NCBI GenBank assembly: GCA_903929765.1
Contig: CAIYVX010000003.1
Span: 1 to 47,599, forward strand
Direction of reading: 5' to 3'
DNA from: an uncultured Planctomycetia bacterium
GTDB taxonomy: Bacteria > Planctomycetota > Phycisphaerae > FEN-1346 > JAACEH01
DNA length: 47,599 nt
The notes under the pieces were generated by a model, which saw nothing but the letters and a program-made list of their open reading frames with translations, searched no databases and was not told where the DNA came from. Below are positions 34,571 to 42,391 of the stretch, one piece after another. The position numbers and the translations under genes were made by a program. Positions within the stretch are counted from its first letter, which is position 1. The number at the start of each line of letters is the position of its first letter.

Positions 34571-34650
34571 AAATTAAAAATGAAAAATTAACGGCACAAG
34601 AAGCAACACGGGCGACCCATAGGTCGCCCCTACGAACGGCAAAAGCAACG
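34557..34650 (+). repeat. Heptad A-tract, linker and GGGCGACC hairpin
   Basis: AATTAAAACTTAAAAATTA-type heptads (34557-34591) encode the last kinase residues and its stop. An ACGGCACAAGAAGCAACAC linker and a GGGCGACCCATAGGTCGCCCCTACGAA-type hairpin (34609-34636) follow, then AACGGCAAAAGC linker. Confidence 0.85.
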
Positions 34651-34668
34651 GCAGCACGAGGTGAAGCG

Positions 34669-36174
34669 ATGACGGAAATCGGGTCGGCGGGGAAGATTTT
34701 GATTGTGGACGACAACGAGGCCAACGTGCGGCTGCTCGACGTCTACCTGCGCGCGGCCGGGTATACGACGGAGAAGGCCTACGATGGGGAACAGGCGCTG
34801 GGGCAGGTGCGGGCGACGAATCCGGACCTGGTGCTGCTGGACGTGATGATGCCGCGGTTGGACGGGTACGAGGTGTGCCGGCGGTTGCGGGCGGACGAGG
34901 CGACGAACGTGGTGCCGGTGGTGATGATCACGGCGCTGAAGGACACGGAGGACCGGATTCGGGGGATCGAGGCGGGGGCGGACGATTTTATCTCGAAGCC
35001 GTTCGACAAGGCGGAGCTGCTGGCCCGGGTGAAGAACCTGCTGCGGATCAAGTATTACCGGTCGATGGTGGCGGAGCGCGGCAAGCTGGACGCGGTGATC
35101 GAGGACATCAGCCACGGGATCATCATCACGGGGCCGGATTTTTCGGTGACGCTGCTGAATCACCGGGCGCGGGTGCTGCTGGGGCGGGAGAACGAGGAGT
35201 GCCTGGGGCGGAAACTGTTCGAGTTGTTCGCGGGGTTTCGGATGAGTCCGACGACGGCGGAGTTGCTGGCGCCGGGCAAGCGGACGGTGGCGGTGAGCCT
35301 GGAGCGCGAGAACGTGAGTCCGGGGATCTATCTGCTTGGGCGGCTGACGCGGATTGCGGATTCGACGGGGGCGGTGTCGAACGTGGCCTTCGTTTTTCGG
35401 GACGCGAGCGAGGAACGGCGCAAGGAGAAGTTGCAGCGAGATTTTCTGTCGCTGGTGAGCCACAAGCTGAAGACGCCGCTGACGATCGTGTCGGGGTACC
35501 TGTCGCTGATAAACATGCAGAAATATGGTCCGCTGAATGCGGAGCAGGCCAAGGCCCTGAAGCTGGTGGAAGCGCGGGTGGGGGAATTGAAGGGTCTGAT
35601 CGAGAAGCTGCTGCAATACGCGGGGCTGAGCGCGGAGGAGTTGCGGCACGAGGCGGGGGTGGTGGAGCTGGGGGCGGCGGCGGCGCGGGCCGAGGCGCGG
35701 ATCGCGCAGCGGTACGGTACGGGGCACGTGAACTTTGAAACCGAGGTACCGGCGGATTTGCCGAAAGTGCTGGTGGAGGTGGAACACCTGGCCCTGGTGC
35801 TGGACAACCTGTTGGACAACGCAGTGAAGTTCACGACGGGGTCGGGGGCGGTGCGGGTGCGGCTGGCGGCGCGGCTGGCGGACGAGCGGACGGTGGAGGT
35901 GACGGTTCAGGATTACGGTCCGGGGATTTTGCTGTCGCATCAGACGGACATATTTTCTGATTTTCTCCAGGTGGAGGAATCGTTTACGGGGAACGTGGGC
36001 GGGTTGGGGCTGGGGCTGCCGACGGCGAAGCGGCTGGTGGAATCGTGGGGCGGGACGATTTCGGTGCAGTCGAAGCCGGGGGAAGGGGCGTCGTTCGTGT
36101 TCACGATTCCGGTGTACGCTCCGGCGGCGACGGAGAAGCGGGCGGCGGGACCGGGGTTGATGGAAACGGCTTAA
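34669..36174 (+). CDS. Response-regulator/histidine kinase hybrid (receiver-PAS-HisKA-HATPase)
   Basis: The 501-residue protein is soluble. A receiver domain comes first (acidic pair D14-D15, phosphoacceptor D58 in LLDVMMPRLDG, T88, K110), then a PAS-like sensor (about 140-245), HisKA with H265 in LVSHKLKTPLTI, and HATPase with LLDNAVKFT, YGPGIL and GLGLGLPTAKRL. Phosphorylation of the receiver could gate the kinase. It lies 98 nt after the membrane kinase gene, so a phosphorelay between the two is likely but not shown. There is no DNA-binding output domain in either protein. The ATG has a GAGGTGAAGCG site. Confidence 0.93.
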   Translation: MTEIGSAGKILIVDDNEANVRLLDVYLRAAGYTTEKAYDGEQALGQVRATNPDLVLLDVMMPRLDGYEVCRRLRADEATNVVPVVMITALKDTEDRIRGIEAGADDFISKPFDKAELLARVKNLLRIKYYRSMVAERGKLDAVIEDISHGIIITGPDFSVTLLNHRARVLLGRENEECLGRKLFELFAGFRMSPTTAELLAPGKRTVAVSLERENVSPGIYLLGRLTRIADSTGAVSNVAFVFRDASEERRKEKLQRDFLSLVSHKLKTPLTIVSGYLSLINMQKYGPLNAEQAKALKLVEARVGELKGLIEKLLQYAGLSAEELRHEAGVVELGAAAARAEARIAQRYGTGHVNFETEVPADLPKVLVEVEHLALVLDNLLDNAVKFTTGSGAVRVRLAARLADERTVEVTVQDYGPGILLSHQTDIFSDFLQVEESFTGNVGGLGLGLPTAKRLVESWGGTISVQSKPGEGASFVFTIPVYAPAATEKRAAGPGLMETA

Positions 36175-36275
36175 CGGCAGGCTTAAGAACGGCAGGCTTA
36201 AGAACGGCAGGCTTAAGACCTAAGGCTTAAGGCGCAGAAGAAGAACCAGAAAAAAAAGAAACAGAAGAAACAGAA
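36173..36275 (+). repeat. Three tandem copies of a 15-bp unit plus linker
   Basis: AACGGCAGGCTTAAG occurs three times head to tail (36173-36187, 36188-36202, 36203-36217). ACCTAAGGCTTAAGGCGCAG and GAAGAAGAACCAG-type linkers follow. The first unit overlaps the hybrid kinase stop codon. Confidence 0.9.
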
Positions 36276-36387
36276 CGCTTTCCGGTGGATTCACGACCGG
36301 CGACAATCGTGTTTTTTTCGCTGCGCGCTAAGTGCGGTACAATCGCAGTTGGCGGCGATGTCGGGCCGCGAAATAAAAGGGGGCTTT

Positions 36388-36816
36388 ATGAACAGAATCG
36401 GACAAAGGCGGCTGGGGTTGGTTTTGCTGGTTGGCCTTCTGGCGACGACGCTGGGCGGGTGCGCGACCGGAACGCAGTGGGCGCGGGTCTCGGACCAGCA
36501 GGACTTCCAGCACCGCATCAGCGGCACGGCGCAGCCGGTGCTGGTGGAGTTCTACCGGACCGAATGTCCACACTGCTGGGGGATCGCGCCCATGCTGAAC
36601 AGTCTGTCCGACGATTACCAGGGCCGGGTCACGTTCCTGGCCGTGGAATACTCGGCGGGCGGCGCGCTCTTCGGCCAGTACGGCATCCAGGGCACGCCGA
36701 CGGTGATCCTCTTCTCCAGCGGCGTCGAGCGGCAGCGCTTCGTGGGCGAAGGCTCGAAATCGGCCTACACGCAGGCGTTGGATTCGTATCTGGGCGGAAA
36801 GCGCCGCGGGCCGTAG
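36388..36816 (+). CDS. Thioredoxin-fold lipoprotein
   Basis: The 142-residue protein has a lipobox (TLGGC25) after a hydrophobic signal, placing it in the envelope. It shows a compact thioredoxin domain with the active site C60-P-H-C63, the same dipeptide as in DsbA, and the cis-proline P104 in QGTPTVILF. It should act in thiol-disulfide exchange, either oxidative folding or cytochrome maturation. No DsbB or DsbD partner is in the window. The ATG at 36388 has an AAAAGGGGG site; the longer upstream frame is not plausible. Confidence 0.9.
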   Translation: MNRIGQRRLGLVLLVGLLATTLGGCATGTQWARVSDQQDFQHRISGTAQPVLVEFYRTECPHCWGIAPMLNSLSDDYQGRVTFLAVEYSAGGALFGQYGIQGTPTVILFSSGVERQRFVGEGSKSAYTQALDSYLGGKRRGP

Positions 36817-36844
36817 CGGGCAGGGTGCAATCCAGTCTTGTGGC

Positions 36845-36874
36845 TTGACCCATCCGGGCCATTGCGGCTAGAAC
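36845..36874 (+). promoter_or_regulatory. Possible hicBA promoter
   Basis: TTGACC (36845-36850) and TAGAAC (36869-36874) are separated by 18 nt and lie about 20 nt before the hicB ATG. The -10 match is only moderate. Confidence 0.35.
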
Positions 36875-36893
36875 GCCACGAGAGGAGACGCGC

Positions 36894-37100
36894 ATGAAAC
36901 TAATCGTTACACTTGAACGCGACGAGACGGGCATGATCGTGGCCGAATGTCCGGCTATTCCGGGGTGCGTGTCACAAGGCCGCACCGAGCCGGAAGCTCT
37001 GGCCAACGTCACCGAGGCGATCAAGGGTTGCCTGGAGAGCCGCGCTGCGGCCGGCCTGCCGCTTACCGTGGCCACACGCGAAATCGAGGTTCCGGTCTGA
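36894..37100 (+). CDS. hicB: HicB-family antitoxin
   Basis: The 68-residue protein has the partial RNase H-like fold of HicB antitoxins: LIVTLERDETGMIVAECPAI then PGCVSQGRTEPEALANVTEAI. It normally neutralises the HicA mRNA interferase. It lacks an added C-terminal DNA-binding domain, as in the short HicB type. The ATG has an AGAGGAGACGCGC site. The stop codon overlaps the hicA start (TGATG, 37098-37102), so the pair was translationally coupled. Confidence 0.92.
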   Translation: MKLIVTLERDETGMIVAECPAIPGCVSQGRTEPEALANVTEAIKGCLESRAAAGLPLTVATREIEVPV

Positions 37101-37323
37101 TGCCCAAGCTACCGGTCGTCTCCGGCGCGGACGCCGTCAAGGCCTTCCAGCGGGCGGGTGGCGGGTTGACCGCCAGCGCGGGAGCCACGTCATCATGCTT
37201 CAGGCCGGACACATGGCCAGTCTTTCTGTTCCCCAACACCGCGAACTCTCGCCTGGCACCTTGCGCGCTCTGATCCGGGCTTCCGGCCTGAGCGTTGAGG
37301 AGTTTGCGGAACACTGCCGGTAG
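37100..37323 (+). pseudogene. hicA: hicA mRNA interferase gene with a one-base frameshift
   Basis: The first 16 or so codons read MPKLPVVSGADAVKAFQRAG, the normal HicA start. After about 37153 the frame is shifted: reading the +2 frame continues as WRVDRQRGSHVIMLQ, then HRELSPGTLRALIRASG and LSVEEFAEHCR, ending in TAG at 37323. A missing base (one T near GGGT/GGCGGG, about 37152-37157) restores a full-length HicA including the GSH catalytic histidine. It is either a disabled toxin or a sequencing or assembly error. Everything outside that point looks intact, suggesting a recent event. Confidence 0.85.
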
Positions 37324-37386
37324 CGGGTTTGTTCTTGCCGAAAACACAATCCCATTGATATGCTTTCCGAGACAAGGAGGCGAACC

Positions 37387-37713
37387 ATGCCCCGGTGGTT
37401 GAAAATCGTGCTGGCCGTTATTGCCTCGGTAAGCGGGATTTTCGTTTTCGCCCGAGCTTTCAGGGATCCCAAGTTGCTAGAACCCCTGCTGGTTGCGCTC
37501 GTCGTCTACGGGATTCCGGTGATGGCGGCATACGCCGTGCATCGACGAGTGGACAGGGAACTGGAGAAATTCGCCGGCTTCCTTTCGCCGGATCAACAGG
37601 TTGCATGCCGGCTATGTGCAAAACGAATTGCCCGCTGGAATGTTCTGCTCGTATTGTGCGTAGCTGTGTATTTTGTCCTCGCATCATTATTCGCACAACT
37701 TCTTTTGGGCTGA
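37387..37713 (+). CDS. Small multi-pass membrane protein of unknown function
   Basis: The 108-residue protein starts at an ATG with an ideal ACAAGGAGGCGAACC site. It has about three hydrophobic segments (near residues 5-22, 31-48 and 80-104) and a CRLC pair (around residue 77) in the loop before the last helix. I do not recognise the family. It ends 16 nt from the convergent rodA stop. Confidence 0.8.
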   Translation: MPRWLKIVLAVIASVSGIFVFARAFRDPKLLEPLLVALVVYGIPVMAAYAVHRRVDRELEKFAGFLSPDQQVACRLCAKRIARWNVLLVLCVAVYFVLASLFAQLLLG

Positions 37714-37728
37714 GAGAAATGCTCCCGC

Positions 37729-39231
37729 TTAATCCAGGAACGTAAACGGCGTGGGGGCGTTGAGGACGTAGCGGCGCATGCCGATGTTGCAGAGGAGGCC
37801 GATGGCGACGTAGCTGGCCACGAGCGAGCTGCCGCCGTAGCTCACAAAAGGCAGGGTGAGGCCGGTGACGGGCGTCAGGCCGACGGTGATGGCGATGTTG
37901 AGGAAGGCCTGGACGGTGATCATGGCCACGAGGCCGACGGCCAGGAGCTTGCCGTAAGGTTCGTTGGTCGAGAGGCCCACGTCGACGCCGAAGACGATGA
38001 TAATCAGGTAGAGGAGCAGGACGACCAGCGCTCCGACGAAACCCCATTCCTCGGCGATTACGGCGAAGATGTAATCGGTGTGCGATTCGGGCAGGAAGCC
38101 GTATTGGGTTTGCGAGCCGGCGCCGAAACCTTCGCCGGTCATTCCGCCGGAGCCGACGGCGACCTTGGCCTGCCAGGGCTGGTAGCCGGTGCCGGTGAGC
38201 CAGTTGCGGACGAAGTGCGAGGCCCGGCGGAACGGGGCATCGGCGGCGCTGTCGGGCGCGGCCGGATCGGCGTCGAGTTCGCTGTGATATGGCCCGTCGC
38301 AGAAACCCCTTCGCGTCAATTTATTGTTGCCGAAGAGCCAGCCGGCGTGGGTTCCGGTCCACCACTTGGCGTAATCGGCGGCCAGATAGGCCCGGACGCG
38401 CCATGAATTTCGCAGCGCCGCCACGGCCTCGCGTTGCTGCTCGAGCGTGGGCTTCGTGTCCTGACGCTGGAGGGTATCCTGCTGGAGATGGAAATCTTCG
38501 AGCGGTCCGGCCAGGAGCCACTGGTCGACGCGGCGCTGCTGATAGCGCTCCACTTTCAGGTAGAGGACTGGGGCCAGGAGCAGAATGACCAGGCCGACCA
38601 GGACGAGGTGGCGAACGCGGGCGCCGGCGGCCAGGAGCATGAGAACAAGAATGGGCATGTACATCAGGGCCATGCCCAGGGCCGGCTCGACGATGATCAG
38701 GAGCGTCGGGACCAGGGCCATCAGGAAGGGCGGCACCAGGCCGGTCCAGGTGCGGTAGTTGCGGCGATAGCGGAGGTATTGGGCCAAGGCCATGATGAAA
38801 GCGATCTTGGCCACCTCGGAAGGTTCGAAGGCGATCTTGGTGCCGGGAATCTGGAACCAGCAGAAGGCGTGGTTGCGCGGCTCGACCAGGTGGGGAATGC
38901 CGTGGCCGCCGGGCAGGTATTTGGCCACGCAGAGAATGACCAGCAGGAGGAGCGAACCGAGATAGAAGAGGTAGCCGTAATCGATCAGCCGGGTGTAGCC
39001 GGGGTAAATCGCGATGGCGCAGACGGCGAGGCTGACGAGGAGCCAGGTGATCTGGACTTCGGCGAGGTTTTGGGGCGCTTCGCGCAGGACGCCGCCGGCG
39101 TCGGGGGCCGGGGCGTGGCTCAAGGTGGTGCTGTAGATGCCCAGGAGACCGATGAGGGTCAGGCCGAGAGCGGCGGCCAGGACGATCCACGGGAAGTTGA
39201 AGAAGTATTTCTTGTCCAAGTCGAGCCTCAA
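37729..39231 (-). CDS. rodA: RodA/FtsW-family peptidoglycan polymerase with a large loop insertion
   Basis: The 500-residue SEDS protein polymerises glycan strands from lipid II. Hydrophobic helices cover most of the length. Family motifs include FEPSEVAKIAFIMALA, VEPALGMALMYMPI, WQAKVAVGSGGMTGEGFGAG, PESHTDYIFAVIAEEWGF and the C-terminal PFVSYGGSSLVASY. Between VERYQQRR (about residue 228) and WQAKVAVGSGG (353) there are about 125 residues, whereas E. coli-type RodA has about 25, so an extra domain of about 100 residues sits in the extracellular loop. I chose TTG 39231; the frame extends to 40677, but that part is antisense to other genes. A TATACT box lies about 35 nt upstream. Confidence 0.92.
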   Translation of the reverse strand: MRLDLDKKYFFNFPWIVLAAALGLTLIGLLGIYSTTLSHAPAPDAGGVLREAPQNLAEVQITWLLVSLAVCAIAIYPGYTRLIDYGYLFYLGSLLLLVILCVAKYLPGGHGIPHLVEPRNHAFCWFQIPGTKIAFEPSEVAKIAFIMALAQYLRYRRNYRTWTGLVPPFLMALVPTLLIIVEPALGMALMYMPILVLMLLAAGARVRHLVLVGLVILLLAPVLYLKVERYQQRRVDQWLLAGPLEDFHLQQDTLQRQDTKPTLEQQREAVAALRNSWRVRAYLAADYAKWWTGTHAGWLFGNNKLTRRGFCDGPYHSELDADPAAPDSAADAPFRRASHFVRNWLTGTGYQPWQAKVAVGSGGMTGEGFGAGSQTQYGFLPESHTDYIFAVIAEEWGFVGALVVLLLYLIIIVFGVDVGLSTNEPYGKLLAVGLVAMITVQAFLNIAITVGLTPVTGLTLPFVSYGGSSLVASYVAIGLLCNIGMRRYVLNAPTPFTFLD

Positions 39232-39315
39232 AAACCATTGGCAGGGCTGCGCTGGCGCAAGTATAATCCAAAATGTTCGAGCGGCGAAGCGGAAAGATGA
39301 TTCTGTTGAAGCAGG

Positions 39316-39391
39316 GTGGCATGGTTCACGCGAAGCGTGACCATGAACCCCGGCAGCAAACGTGGCCACGCAAGCGTGGGCCACGCCACCC
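39316..39391 (+). repeat. Two CATGG/CGTGG hairpins
   Basis: GTGGCATGGTTCACGC-GAAGCGTGACCATG (39317-39345) and CGTGGCCACGCAAGCGTGG...CCACGCCACCC (39361-39391) are variants of the family at 16996, 26553 and 44836. The upstream frame of the next gene runs through them. Confidence 0.8.
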
Positions 39392-39414
39392 GATATTTCT
39401 TGGGAGACTTGGTC

Positions 39415-40368
39415 ATGGCTGGTCTGAATCGCGTACTGGTCGGCGTGCTGCTGTGCGGCCTGGCCTGGGCGACGGCGTCGTGCGGTCCGCCGGGCAACCA
39501 AATGCAGAACCGCGTCGACGCCCTGCAACAACCGCTGAAAAAAGTGGTCCAGGACGCCGTCTACAGCAACAGCGGCCGCGGCCCGTTTACCTGGGGGCAG
39601 CAGAACAACCTGGTCGTGGAGATGACCTGGTCGGACTATCGGCACGGGTACAAGCCGGAGAACAGCCACCGCATTTACACCATCGACCTGGCGGGCCAGC
39701 GGATGCGGATCGACGACGACACGGCCCGGACCGTGGCCCTGTGCGACGGGTCGTCGTGGCGGTTCTTCACGGGCGGGCAGGAGATCAAGAAGCCGTCCGA
39801 CATTAATGCCGAGACGGTCGGTTACGCCTACGCGCTGGAAACGGCGGCCGGGGAGATGCGCAGCCTGCGGACGTTTCTGACCATGCCCTTTGCGCTGCTG
39901 GACCAGGGCGTGACGCTGAAGTACATGGGCGAGGTGGCCGGCGCCGACGGCGGGAACAAGTGGAACGTCGTCAGGGCGACTTTCGATTTTGCGGCGACCG
40001 GGCGGCTGAAGAACGACGAGATGATGGTTTACTTCGATCCGGGGAGCAAGCGTGTCGACCGGGCTTTGTTCACGTTCGCCGATGCTCCGTTCTACGGCAT
40101 TACGCACTGGGGCGAATGGTCGGATTACCGCAAACTGACCAACGGGTTGGTGCTGGCCCACCGCTACGATTTTCGGATGACCGACACCCCGGGCCAGGCC
40201 GACCTGGGCCGGCGGCTGACGTTTCTGGTGAGCAAGGCGGCTTGCAACGTGGCGCTGCCGGGGGATATTTATTCTTCGCCGACGGCGAAGTTGCCGCACA
40301 TCACCGATCAGACGGTCGGCGCGCCGGACGAGAAGCTGCTGGGTCCGCCGGTCGCGTTGCCGAAGTAG
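39415..40368 (+). CDS. Lipoprotein, possibly LolA-like fold, unknown function
   Basis: The 317-residue product has a signal sequence ending in a lipobox-like ATASC, so it is probably a membrane-anchored lipoprotein. The body is rich in beta-strand patterns (SHRIYTIDLAGQRMRIDD, then KNDEMMVYFDPGSKRVD and HRYDFRMTD), which resemble the LolA/LolB-type half-barrel that binds acyl chains, but no specific family was recognised. The ATG at 39415 has a TGGGAGACTT site; the longer frame from 39316 is repeat-derived. It is divergent from rodA. Confidence 0.78.
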   Translation: MAGLNRVLVGVLLCGLAWATASCGPPGNQMQNRVDALQQPLKKVVQDAVYSNSGRGPFTWGQQNNLVVEMTWSDYRHGYKPENSHRIYTIDLAGQRMRIDDDTARTVALCDGSSWRFFTGGQEIKKPSDINAETVGYAYALETAAGEMRSLRTFLTMPFALLDQGVTLKYMGEVAGADGGNKWNVVRATFDFAATGRLKNDEMMVYFDPGSKRVDRALFTFADAPFYGITHWGEWSDYRKLTNGLVLAHRYDFRMTDTPGQADLGRRLTFLVSKAACNVALPGDIYSSPTAKLPHITDQTVGAPDEKLLGPPVALPK

Positions 40369-40371
40369 GTA

Positions 40372-40392
40372 GGGTGCGTGCTTGCACGCACC
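40372..40392 (+). repeat. GGTGCGTGC-TTGCACGCACC hairpin
   Basis: A perfect inverted repeat follows the lipoprotein stop codon and precedes the DUF2148 gene, probably a member of the same loose hairpin class. It could act as a weak terminator or processing site. Confidence 0.65.
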
Positions 40393-40414
40393 AAAAATGA
40401 ACTGGAGTGAATCC

Positions 40415-40948
40415 ATGTCCGAAACCGAAGCCCTGAAACTGGTGGCTGATTTGATTTGCCTGGCGGCCCGGACGGCGCCGAAGACCTGCGGGATCGACCA
40501 GATTCTGGTTCGCCCCGCGACGGAAGACGAGCGCCGGCGGCTCGGCGAGGAAATGGCCCGCATCGCCCAGGAGCGGCAACTGGCGTTTTTCCTGCGCGAC
40601 TCGGCGAACATCGCCCAAAGCCCGCAGGTGATTCTGCTGGCCGCCAAAGGCCGACGCTGCGGCCTGAAGGGCTGCAACTATTGCGGGTTCGCCGGTTGCG
40701 CTGCCAACGAGGCTGCCGGCGGAACTTGTGCCTTCAACCATCTGGACCTGGGCATTGCCGCCAGTTCGGCGGCGGCCGTGGCGGGGCTGCACCACGCCGA
40801 TTGCCGCCTGATGTACTCGGTGGGCGTGGCGGCGCAGAGACTGGACCTGTTCGGCGAAGCGGTTATCTCGGCCCTGGGCCTGCCCCTGTCGGCCACCGGC
40901 AAGAACCCGTTCTTCGACCGCACGATGCCGGAGTTGAATAAAAAATAG
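40415..40948 (+). CDS. DUF2148 ferredoxin-domain protein
   Basis: The 177-residue protein matches DUF2148 proteins, which have a four-cysteine cluster likely binding iron-sulfur: C82-GLKG-C87-NY-C90-GFAG-C95, with C105 following in GGTCAFN. The remaining sequence forms a helical and beta-sheet frame around it. The redox partner is unknown. I chose the ATG at 40415 (MSETEAL) behind a CTGGAGTGAATCC site; starts at 40382 or 40400 are less likely. It precedes the YbjQ gene. Confidence 0.88.
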   Translation: MSETEALKLVADLICLAARTAPKTCGIDQILVRPATEDERRRLGEEMARIAQERQLAFFLRDSANIAQSPQVILLAAKGRRCGLKGCNYCGFAGCAANEAAGGTCAFNHLDLGIAASSAAAVAGLHHADCRLMYSVGVAAQRLDLFGEAVISALGLPLSATGKNPFFDRTMPELNKK

Positions 40949-40950
40949 GG

Positions 40951-40979
40951 TGGCATGGCGGCCGTCGTTTGCCGCCATA
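40951..40979 (+). repeat. GTGGCATGGCGGC...GCCGCCAT inverted repeat
   Basis: An imperfect stem ATGGCGGC/GCCGCCAT with a short loop lies directly after the DUF2148 stop codon. Confidence 0.55.
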
Positions 40980-41013
40980 AAGTCACGAAGACGAACACAG
41001 AAAGGAATTGCCG

Positions 41014-41343
41014 ATGACTATTCCCGTGACGACGACGTTTACGATTGAGGGCTATCGCATAACGAAGTACCTGGGCGTGGTGCGCGGCATTGTGGTGCGT
41101 TCGCCGACGATCCCGCAGAACATTCTGGGCGGGCTCAAGACGATCATCGGCGGCACGGTGGGGGCGTACCGGGAGATGTGCGAACAGACCCGCCAGCAGG
41201 CTTATGAGGAGATGGTCCAGCACGCCCAGAAGATCGGGGCCAACGCGGTTCTGGGCATGCGCTACGATGCCTCGGAGGTGGTGGCCAGAAGCACCGAGGT
41301 CATCTGCTACGGCACGGCGGTGGTCATCGAGCTGGCGGCTTAG
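41014..41343 (+). CDS. YbjQ family protein (DUF74)
   Basis: The 109-residue protein matches the YbjQ family: TTFTIEGYRITKYLGVVRGI, then GGLKTIIGGTVGAYREMCEQ, GANAVLGMRYDASEV, and a C-terminal ICYGTAVVIE strand. These proteins form stable pentameric beta-barrel assemblies annotated as heavy-metal-binding-like; the role is unknown. The ATG at 41014 has an AGAAAGGAATTGCCG site. Confidence 0.92.
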   Translation: MTIPVTTTFTIEGYRITKYLGVVRGIVVRSPTIPQNILGGLKTIIGGTVGAYREMCEQTRQQAYEEMVQHAQKIGANAVLGMRYDASEVVARSTEVICYGTAVVIELAA

Positions 41344-41387
41344 AGCAGTTAATGGTTGGGTGTTCTCTCTGGGAAAGTTTGCCGGCC

Positions 41388-41435
41388 TTCCTCACACCTT
41401 GCCCCCGAAAAGCCGGGGGCCAAGGCGTGGCACCC
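41388..41435 (+). repeat. CACCTTGCCCCC...GGGGGCCAAGGCGTGGCACC hairpin
   Basis: A stem variant of the CACTTTGG family (18200 and 23743): outer stem CCTTG/CAAGG, inner CCCCC/GGGGG, same flank TGGCACCC. It lies downstream of ybjQ. Confidence 0.8.
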
Positions 41436-41495
41436 TGGAAGTAACCATTCAATCTTGAAATGCTCTAATACAGGGCTTGATTCCTGTCGCGCGGC

Positions 41496-41909
41496 TCACT
41501 TGTCTTTCGCCGGCGTTCTGGCGGCCGCTTCGATGGTCGTCACGTCGAGAATCCAGTAATCGAGATACTTGTCTAATTGCGAAGACGGGTTATCCGAGGC
41601 CGTCTTGTAAAAATTCGGGTAGCCGCTGACTTCGACCTTGCGGTGGACGAACTTGGCGATGCCCGGATCGCTGAGCGACTTATTGAGCCGCAGGTAGAGC
41701 GGATCGTAGTCCTTCTGCCCCTTGAGGACGTAGCCGCTGGGGTCGGCTTGGCCGCCCCGTCCGGCGTTGCCCTGGTGGAACTCGACCGTGCCGGTGAGGG
41801 CGATGGTCTCGGACTGGTGAGAGCGGCTGGCGGCGGCGTCACAACCGCCCGAGGTGGCCAGGGCCAGGGCGGCAGAGAGACAGATTACGATTCTTGCGAG
41901 CACGCGCAT
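41496..41909 (-). CDS. Lipoprotein-like exported protein, paired paralogue A
   Basis: The 137-residue protein has a signal sequence ending in SGGC, a probable lipobox. The mature part contains ALTGTVEFHQG, then GYVLKGQKDYDPLYLRL, KVEVSGYPNFYK and LDYWILDVTTIE. The order and spacing match the next gene (42008), so the two are paralogues. The pattern of short strands could be an OB-like beta-barrel. The function is unknown. Lysine-rich C terminus. Confidence 0.85.
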   Translation of the reverse strand: MRVLARIVICLSAALALATSGGCDAAASRSHQSETIALTGTVEFHQGNAGRGGQADPSGYVLKGQKDYDPLYLRLNKSLSDPGIAKFVHRKVEVSGYPNFYKTASDNPSSQLDKYLDYWILDVTTIEAAARTPAKDK

Positions 41910-42007
41910 CTCCTTATAACTTTGTCCCAGGTTACGACGCGAGCCTCGCCCGTGCGGATACGGGCGCGGCTCACGTCACAGGTTGATTGAACACCGCACG
42001 TCGAACT

Positions 42008-42391
42008 TCATTCGGCCAACTGGATGCTCTTGACGTCGAGGATCCAATAGGAGTCGGTCGTCTTGAGGTCGTCACTGTTGATCCTCGGCAATTCGATGAA
42101 GTTCAGGTTCCCGGAAACCTGGACGCGATGGCCCTCGAACTGGAGGAACATCGGGTCTTCCAGCGAACCCTCGGACGACCGGAGCAACAACGGCTGGTAA
42201 TCCGACTGCCCGGCCAACGCATACCCCGTGGGCACGCCGAAGCCGCCGATGGCGTCGCCCACCGAAAACTGCACTACGCCGGTCAGCGTCACCAGGTTCT
42301 GATCGGCCGCCCGGGCCTGATCCAGGGCATAGCCGCCCGCTAGCAATCCGACCGCTACCAAAGCCGCAACCGCAATTCCCTTGGCAACCAT
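42008..42391 (-). CDS. Exported protein, paired paralogue B
   Basis: The 127-residue protein has an N-terminal signal or anchor (AVAALVAVGLLAGGY), probably cleaved after AARA-like DQARAA. The mature part shows TLTGVVQFSVGD, GYALAGQSDYQPLLLRS, HRVQVSGNLNFIE and TDSYWILDVKSIQ, parallel to the gene at 41496. An AAGGGGGATTAGAA site precedes the ATG. It is probably co-transcribed with paralogue A, 98 nt downstream. The function is unknown. Confidence 0.85.
   Translation of the reverse strand: MVAKGIAVAALVAVGLLAGGYALDQARAADQNLVTLTGVVQFSVGDAIGGFGVPTGYALAGQSDYQPLLLRSSEGSLEDPMFLQFEGHRVQVSGNLNFIELPRINSDDLKTTDSYWILDVKSIQLAE

Noticed and set aside
39232-40677. N-terminal extension of the RodA frame to 982 residues
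   Set aside because: The extension is antisense to the lipoprotein and DUF2148 genes and lacks family similarity; true RodA N termini begin near 39231.
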